Assembly (NCBI GenBank): GCA_032358255.1
Contig: JAULBX010025275.1
Location: 186,001-250,000, forward strand
Direction of reading: 5' to 3'
Length of the DNA stretch: 64,000 nucleotides
Source of the DNA: Heterotrichella gracilis
Lineage: Eukaryota > Sar > Xanthophyceae > Tribonematales > Xanthonemataceae
Of the stretch, positions 38,101 to 47,100 are shown piece by piece. Every line of letters begins with the position of its first letter. Position 1 is the stretch's first letter. Position numbers and translations under genes: made by a program. The notes below the pieces were generated by a model. It saw nothing but the letters and a program-made list of their open reading frames with translations, made no database searches and was not told where the DNA came from.

Positions 38101-41100
38101 CATCGCCAATGCACCCACCCGCATCGCCGTGAATTTGCCCAGGTCCTCGCTCTTGGAGGCCTGGAAAAAGGCCCCCAGGTGGGGGTCCGCCCAGATGTAG
38201 TCGTACAGGGTGTCGATAATGCGCCCCACCGCTGGCATGCCCCCCAATCTGTGGATGATGTTGGTGTCCTCTGGGAAAATGTGCTCCATGGTGGCCAGAT
38301 TCGCCAGCACCTCCCGCATGACCCCTGGGTCCACGTTGTACGACCTGGGGATAGAAAAAACGCCACTAATGATTCTGTAAAAAATGTGCTCCATAGTTGC
38401 CAGATTGGCAAGCACCTCCCACATCGCCCCCGGGTCCACGTTGTACGACCTGGGGATGGCACACCATCATCTTTGGGATTTATGAAAATCTGTTGGTTTG
38501 GTGTATCGCCTGAGAATAGTTGCAGCGTGCCCAGGGTGTGGCATTGCCAGGCGGGAGTGCAGACTGTGACCGGCAACCCTAAACCCAAGATGGGGCCTTA
38601 CTGGAGGTCCACGACTCATAAACCTTGAGCCCTAAATCCTAGATGAGGCCTCACAGGAAATCAACACTTCATACCCTACCCCACCTCACCCCACCCCACC
38701 CCACTCCCCACCTGAGCGCCCCCTCCAGGTGCCCCGCAAAGGCCCTGTAGTGCCTGCGGTTGAGCCCCCTTGCCTTGATGATGGGCTGGTGCAGCTTCAC
38801 CACGTCCTTGGCACCAAGGTAGTTCTGGGGCCCCTCAAAGAGGTAGCCAACCAGCTCGCTCTGCAGCAGGAGGGGAGGGTTTTAGGGTTCAGGGTTTAGG
38901 GACTAGGGATATGATGTTAGGGTTTTGGGCCCCTCAAAAGAGGTAGCCAACCAGCTCGCTCTGCAGCAGGAGGGAGGGTTTAGGTTCGTAGGCATTAGGG
39001 TTTTTGCGGTAGGGGTTTCGGTTCGTAGCCAACCAGCTCGCTCTGCAGTAGGGGGGATGGGTCGCGGGAGCAAGGTCTAGGGATATGGTCTTAGGGTTTT
39101 AAATCCCTCGAAGAAGAAGCCAACCAGCTGGCTCTGCAGCAGGAGGGGAGGGTGTAGGGTGCAGGGACTAGGGATGTGGTCTTAGAATTTTGGGTCCCTC
39201 AAAAGTATTAGTCCCTCTGCAGCACTGCTGTTGGTCAGGGCTAGGTTTGCTCAGGGTTAATTAGGCTGGGTTACAAGTGTGCGGATAGGCTTGAGGCCCT
39301 TCACAGCTCACCCAGTCGCTGCACTTGCCACAACCCACAGGAATGGACCTACCCGCATGGCCAGGAACTGCCTGCGGTTTGTGGTTGTGAAGAAGTGCGC
39401 AATGATGGCATCGTCCCAAATGCGGTGGTCCATTGCGTCGGTCACGTGCGAGGCATGTGTGCTCAACTCAAGGGTTTTGGGTGTAGGCAATGTGTTCACA
39501 ACCATGCACTTGCCACAACCTTAGGACTGCACCTACCCGCATGGCCAGAAACTGCTTAGGGTTGGTGGTCGTGAAGAAGTGTGCGATGGTGGGGTCCTCC
39601 CAAATGCGGTCGTACATGGCGTTGACCACGTGGGAGGCGTCGATGGGCGAGTTGAGGCGGGTGAGTAGGCCAGCCTCCTCTGAAACCACGGGGAAAAGCT
39701 CCTCCAGGGTTGACATGTTGTCGATCACTGTGGCGATCACGTCATCCGAGGTGTCGTAGTCCCTGGAAGCAAGCAGGAAATGGGTGGGGATTAGAAATGG
39801 CCCTGGGATAGACCCCAGGGAACAGCTCCTCCAGGGTGGACATGTTATTGATCACTGTGGCGATCACGTCATCCGAGGTGTCGTAGTCCCTGGGAGAATG
39901 ATACAACAAAGTGATCAGTTTTTGAATTTGATCAGTTTTCACCCAATTACCCTAGACCCTACACGTACCTCAGCGCCGACTCCAGGTGCAGCGTGAACGC
40001 ACACCCTGCGTAGGGTTTCACCCACATAAACCCTAACCCTAGCCGCACCTCAGCGCCTCCTCCAGGTGCTGCGTGAACGCCTTGTAGTGGCTCCTGTTCA
40101 ACCCCTTGGCTTTGATGATGCGCGCATGGATTTGGGCCACATCCTTGGCGCCCGAGTAGCTCTGGGGCCCCTCAAAGAGGTAGCCAATCAGCTCCGTCTG
40201 CAGCAAGAGGGTGTTCGATTAGGGTTTAGGGTCCCTCCAAAGTGGCAGCCAATCAGCTCCGCATGCAGCAAGAGGGGGTGGTGGGTTTTGGGTGCAGGGA
40301 CCAGGGATGTGGTCTGAGGGTTTAGGGTCCCTCTAATGGGTAGCCAATCAGCTGACCAGCCTGCAGGTAGCCGAGTAGTATGTGAGGTTTAGGGTTTAGG
40401 GTTGGCTGTGTGTGGTGTGCAGGGTTTACAATGGGATGTGACAAGGGTTCCAATCACGGCAAACCAAGGTGCTTGCAGACCCTAGAATGTGGACGTACCC
40501 CAGAATCACATAACCAAGGTGTACCACATTATAGGGTCTACACCTGGCTCAGAATCAAGGGCATGCACAGGCAAGTGGTTGTTTTAGGGTTTAGGGTTTA
40601 GGCTAACCGCACCCGATTGTACTAACAAGCATACCCAGCTATACCCTAGATCGTTTTATCATTTTACGCACCTACAATAGTTACTACCTTACTCACCCGC
40701 ATGGCCATGAACTTCCTGGGGTCCGCCGAGATGGATGTCAGGAAGAAATTCCCCAGCAGGGGGTCGGCCCAAATGTGGTCGTAGAGGGAGTCGATGATGC
40801 GCCCCGCGCCCACCATGCCCCCCACCTTGACAAGGGGTAGCAGCTCCTTGGGGCACTCAGGAAAGATGGCCTCCAAGGCCTGGATGTTGGTGAGCACGGT
40901 GTCGCAAATGTCCTCCTCAGCCCCCTCCGACCTGCAAAAGGGGAGTAACTTGTCGGTCAGTCAATTAATGGTCTTGCAGGGGGTGTAAAGTGAGTGATCC
41001 GGGGGTTGTACGTGTGCGACAAGGGGTAAAAGCTCCTTGGCGGGCTCCGTGAAAATGGCCTAAACCTTAAACCCTAAACCTCCAGGGCCTGGATGTTGGT

Positions 41101-44100
41101 GAGCACGGTGTCGCAAATGTCCTCCTCAGCACCCTCCGACCTGCAAGGGGGTGTAATTAGCCGTTCAGTCAATGAATGGTCTTGCGGGGAGTGTAAAGTG
41201 AGTATTCCACCCTACACCATGAATCCCACACCCTTGGACCTTGCAACGCACACCCTAGACCCTGCATTTAAACCCTAGACCTTAAACCCCGAAACACCTA
41301 CTTGAGGGCCTCCTTGAGGTGCTTGACCACCAGCCAGCACTGGTAAACCCTAGACCCTGAACCCTAGACCCCGAACCCCACACCACCTACTTGAGCGCCT
41401 CCTTGAGGTGCTTGACGACCAGGCGGTAGTGCGAGCGGTTGAGGCCGTGCTTTGCCACCAGTGGCGCGTGGATGGCCTCCATGCTCAGCCCCTTCCAGAA
41501 CTGGGGGCCCTCAAGAAGGAAGGCCATCACGTCGGACTGCAAAAGACACAGGCAGGAACACAGTCGAAAACCCCAACTTGAAGGATTAGATGACTCCATG
41601 CAGTTTACTTAAACTACAAAATGAGCAACGGGCGCCACACTGGGGCCCTTCCAGAGCTGGGGCCACTCAGAGAGGAAGGCCATCACATCAAACTGCACAC
41701 GCACTGAATCCATTCAAAAACCTGTCCTTGGCCCATTAAGAGCCCCAGCCTACATCGCAAGTACTCTATCCACCCCCATTTTGAAGCTTTTCAAGGTGTG
41801 TGGTCATGGTGCTATAATGCATATTTGGAATCCCAGCATACATGTTTGGAACCCCCAGCATACATGTAGGTTTCACGCTCCCCAAAGTGAAACCCCAGCA
41901 CTCCACATACCCACATGGTAAGGTATTTGTCGGGTCCTGTGGCCATGGAAGTAGGGCGCCAGCGGGGGTCATTGTGTATTGCCCGGTACATGCATCGGGT
42001 TGAAAATTCTCCTTTACACCCCAACCGACAAGCAAGGTTTAGCACACCAGCCCTTTCCAAGCTAAACCTCCCAGCCCACTTCCACCCACCCGCATGGTGA
42101 GGTATTTCTCGGGGTCGGTGGTCATGGTGGCATGAAAGTAGGGCGCCAAGCGGGGGTCGTTGTGGATCGCCCGGTACATGGTGTCGATCACCCTCCCGGC
42201 CTCAGCCAGGCTCCCCGCTCGCCGCAGGGTGGCGCTGGGTGGGGGCTGCAGGGCGTCGCCGAGGGTGGGCTCTGGGAATGTGTACGCGCAGGCCTGCAGG
42301 TTGGCGAGCGTGGCGCGGATGCTGGCCTGCGGGCAGGGTCGCAGGGTTTGTTAGGGTATTTTCTTTGAATTTCAAGGCAATTTTGGGGTCTGCACCAGAC
42401 ACATCCCTGCACCAGATACATCTGCACTCAAGCCTCAGCCCACCACCACCGCCACCACCGCCGTCGCCACCACCACCACCACCACCGCCGCCGCCACCGC
42501 CACCCCGCCACCACCACCACGCCACACGCACCTCGCTGCACTTGTGGGTGAGCATAGACTCCTCCAGCAGGCCCGCAAACACCTCAAAGTGCCTGCGGTT
42601 CATGCCCCGGGACCTCACCAGCCCTGCGTGCACCTGCTCCATGGCCACCCGCTTGGTGTTGCCCTGGCCAGGGCCCTCAAAGAGCCACGACATGATCTCG
42701 GTCTGGGGAGGGGAGCAAAGGGGTCGGAAAATGGTGTGATCTTGGTGTGGGAGGGGTGTAAGCCAATTACTTTGATTCTCTAACGGGCTGTGTGCAATAT
42801 GTGTAACATGTGGGGAAGGAGCGGGACCACGTGTTCAGGTTTTCATTCATTGTTCGGGAGCACACAGCCCTGCATGCAACCTATTAGATAGCACCGCCGG
42901 CTTGGTGCTGCCCTGGCCGGGGCCCTCAAAGAGCCACGACATGATTTTGGTCTGGGGAGGGGAGCAGAGGAGCCGGAAGAAGGGGGTCAGAGATATATTT
43001 TGGAAAGGGAGCAAAGGGGTTGGAAGAAGGTTCTGGCACATGTGCGGTGAACGTTTCTCCCTTGTAACTCTTCTACTACACTGCACATGCTGTGGTGCCT
43101 GTGGTCCAAGTTTAATGCTGGAGGATGACATCCTTCATGTTCACAAGGAAATTTGTGCAAGAAACAAGCTTATGGATAGGGCCTCATTCGTCCCCAAAAC
43201 CCACTGAACAACAACAATCCTTGTCTGAACTTCAAACCCAGGACAGCAGCCCTGCAGTGCGCATCCCCACCTTAAGGCACAGGAACATGCATGGATCGGA
43301 CTACGGGTTTAGGGTTCCAAGTACGGGGTCACAATGCCATCCCCACCTTTTGCCGCAGGAAGATGCGGGGGTCGGACTTCGACTTTTTGAAGAACTTTGC
43401 AAGGCTTGCGTCTGACCAGATGAGGTCATAGAGGGTGTCCATGATGCGGCTGGCCTCAACAAAGCCGCCAACCTGCAACCACAAAAACACACATGGTTTG
43501 CTTTTGCCTAAGCAGGACCCTGAAACCCTAATGAAGGGTTTATAATGCATGCCCATGATGCGGCTGGCCTCAACAAAGCCGCCAACCTGCAGAAAAACAC
43601 GTCACACACGGATTATACCAGCCTTAGCAGGACCCTGAAACCCTGTATAAGGGTTCATACAGCTGGCCTGGCCTCCCACAAAGCTGCCTCCTGCGATACA
43701 ACAGCACAGGTAAGCCCTAGCACTACCCTAAAACCCTACCCAAGGTTGTACGCAGCGTCTCATCCATGCTCAACTCTGCATTGCACGCCTTGGCTAACTC
43801 CTAGTGTCCACATTACTCCTAGTGTCCAAAGTTAGGCAGGCCGCAGTACAACCAACGCAAGGTGTTGTAGTATGTCAGTAGACGTTATCACCTGGCCTCA
43901 TCTCCCCATCACCGCCACTCCACCCACCCACCCACCCCCTACCTGCTCCATGAGTATTGGCACCCCCTTGCGCGTCGACCCATCCATGTCTGCCTGCATT
44001 GCCCTAGGGAACATGGACTTGAGGGTGGACATGTTATGAAGGACCTTGGAGGAGACGTCCTGCAGGGGAGGAAACCATGATTAAGGGTATGCACAGTGTC

Positions 44101-47100
44101 CATTGCACGTCATTTACACATATAATGTTCCCCTTGAGGCCAAAATGCACATTGAGGCCAAGATGCACCCCCCTTTCCCCCTCCCCCACCCCTCACCTCT
44201 GGCACGTCGCTCTCCCCAAGCACCCTCGCCACATGCCCCGCGCACACGTCAAAGTGGCGGCGCGTAAGCCCAAAGCGTGCGATGGTCTCAGTCACCCGAT
44301 CCACGATGTCGCGCCGCTGCAGCAGGTGAGAAAGGTGCCTAATTAGGGTCTACTGCTAGAGCAAAACTCTGATAGGGTTTTCTGTTGGCCTGAACTTCCC
44401 CAAAGGGAAAGTAAGGGGCGAAGGGGTAGATTTGTTTTGGTCAGTTCCCCTTCAGACTTGGTCAGACCCCTTCAACCAGCCACACCGCACACTCCAGCCA
44501 GGAAAGAGCAGCCAGGTATGGGGGCGTGCACAAGAGAGGGGGGACACACAAAAGAGGGGATGGGTATTCCGCGCACCTGGAAGGCATGCGGCCCCTTACA
44601 ACAGGTACACCCCACACTATAACCTGAGAAAGGGCAACGTGCCCAAATGAAGGGTAAAACATGCAGGCAAAGGTGGGTGGGCGGGTATTGCACCCACCTG
44701 GAAGGCATGCGGCCCCTCAAACAGGTATGCCGCGCACTCCAGCTTGAGACTGGACAGGGTGAGCGGGTCAATGTCGTCAAACAGGCGGGTCAGCTCGGGA
44801 TCCCCAACCACCATGCGCACCACCGAGTCCATGAGGAAGTGGCGCCAGTGCTGGGTGCGGCCGGTGTTGGTGGTGCGCCACACGTCGGCCTGTGTTGGGG
44901 ATACATTAGCTTTGAGCGAGGGTCAGCGGAGAATGCGTGGAAGGGCAAGTGTGTGGAACCCCACAGTAGGGTGAGGCGCTGGCTACAATGCCTAGGACAG
45001 GGCGATGGCATGCCCAGCTATTGTTGTTGGTTACTCACCATGTATTCTTGTGAAACCACGTGGCAGGGCACCACATGTAAACCCATCGTAAGGTAAGACC
45101 ATCCCGCCAAGCGCACCTGGTTCGACTGGGGATGCCTGGGGACCCCGCTGCCCTTCCTCGACATCTCCCCCGAGGACCCCGGCCTGGTCCCCGGGGATGC
45201 CGACCCCGCTGGGCTCTTCCCCGTGTGAAAAGATATGGTCGTTGCCCCCAAGCTTGGGGTTGAGCTCAGGGTCGAGGTGCCCTGCACGTGCGCACGCAGC
45301 CTGCCACTTGTCGTGATGCGGAGGCCGCCAGGTGGCGGCGCCTCTCCGGGCCCACGGTTGGTCTGCAGGTGGGAAGATGGGATGAAGTCTTGTCCAGAAC
45401 TGTATGATGGGGAGTGGCACAGGCATCTGTAGCCCTCCCCCCCCACGGCAAATAGGCAAATGGTGATCAAGGCTTTCAAGAGCTCCTTGAAGTGAACGCC
45501 CAACCGGAGCCAGCAAGCGCACGCTTGCGAATGCAGACATGGGATCCTAAACCTAGACCCTCAAAACCCTAAACCCTCGAAACCCACCTGCAGGAATGGC
45601 TTGATGACGTCCATGATAGCGGCTGCGCAGGGGCGCTTGGTGGGGTCCGAGGACATGCATGAAGCTACCAGGAAGGCGATCTCGGCGGGGCAGTCCTGAG
45701 GGACCCTGCGGAGTGGGGTGTTGTACACATGAGTGACGGGTGGACCTATTCTAGTCCCCCTGGCGCATGCCCTGGTCCCTTCCTGTTTCACCAAATTGCC
45801 ATGCTCACCCCCCTGGGCCCCACACGCATGCATATGCACCATCATACAATACCCCAGGAATGCCAATTGGGCAAACCATCCTGACTCGGTTTATTCTGCC
45901 ATGTTAAACCCCCACCTGAGCGGCCGCATCGCCCCCCTGCGCGCCACCTCGGCGGTGCAAATCTCCCACAGCAGCACCCCATAGGAGTAGATGTCAACCT
46001 TTTCCGACACGCGCTTGCCCTGCACGATCTCGGGGGCCATGTAGGCAAAGGTGCCAACCTTGCCCGTCACCTGCAAGGGGGGGAAGAGGACCACTGATGG
46101 TGAACTAGGGGGGAAGCGATGGTCACATGCATGAAAAAGCACATGGTACAGCCCCCCGCATGTGCCACATGGCGTTGCCTACAGGTGCATGTCTCCGTAA
46201 GATACAGCACCGCTTTGCCTGGGAGATTCGCACGACTTTACCCAACCTGAGTCGGCCCATAGGTTACCGTGACATCGGCCATTCTGCCCACTACCCTCCG
46301 GTGCAAACCACATCTACCCCTGCCAAGTGCAGCCACAGCACCCCCAGGGCTGTCACAAAACACACAGCACCAACGCATCTCTGAAAGTGTTGCTGATTTG
46401 GTATCTGCGGTTGCTGCCTGCAGTAGGGTCCCATGGGAATCCCGGGATGGGGGTTTCCATACCTGTGACATCTGCACCATTTGGGCCAGGCCCACGTCCG
46501 CGATTTTGGCCCCGTTGGCGGCAGAGAGGAGCACATTTGCGGTCTTGAGGTCGAAATGTATGACCCTCCTGGTGTGCAGGAAATGTAGGCCCAGCGCCAC
46601 CTCCAGCGCAATGCGGCTGCCCCTGCAATTAGGGTTAGTTGCAGGGTCAGCGTTTGCAGCAGGGTTTAGGGTTAGTTGCAGGGTCAGCGTTTGCAGCAGG
46701 GTTTAGGGTTAGTTGCAGGGTCAGCGTCTGCAGCAGGGTTTAGGGTTTGTGGCAGGGCGTAGGGTGTGTTGCAAGGGTGCATTGCAGGGTCTAGGGTTTG
46801 CAGCAGGATTTAGGGCTTGTCGTTGCAAGGATTATGGATAGGTGCAGAAGTGGGGCCTGGCACAATGCTAATATTTCACCCCGTCGTTCAATAACCTGAC
46901 TTGACATTGCAAGTACACAAAGTACTTGGTTTGTACCAGGTTACCACTGCATCAACACCTCTTGAGCACTCCTCTTAACTAGTGAACCACTGCCCCTTCA
47001 TTTGAAACCCTGAACCTTAACACTAAATCCTGGCTTAGGGTGATCCTGTCAACCGATATAGGATAGAGTCCTTCCCTAAACCCCAACCCCAACCCCTAAA

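Larger units (their letters stand above)
42532..44059 (-). other. Globin unit 2
   Basis: Three exons: 44059-43943 (pre-helix VLHNMSTLKSMFP), 43472-43347 (IMDTLYDLIWSDASLAKFF) and 42702-42532 (SWLFEGPGQG, EQVHAGLV, GMNRRHFEVF). The proximal His candidate is the H of QVHAGLV. It is the only unit whose N-terminal half is split over two exons. Confidence 0.82.

Noticed and set aside
42239-42739. Plus-strand proline-rich frame
   Set aside because: Made by the CCACCN microsatellite and antisense globin exons.
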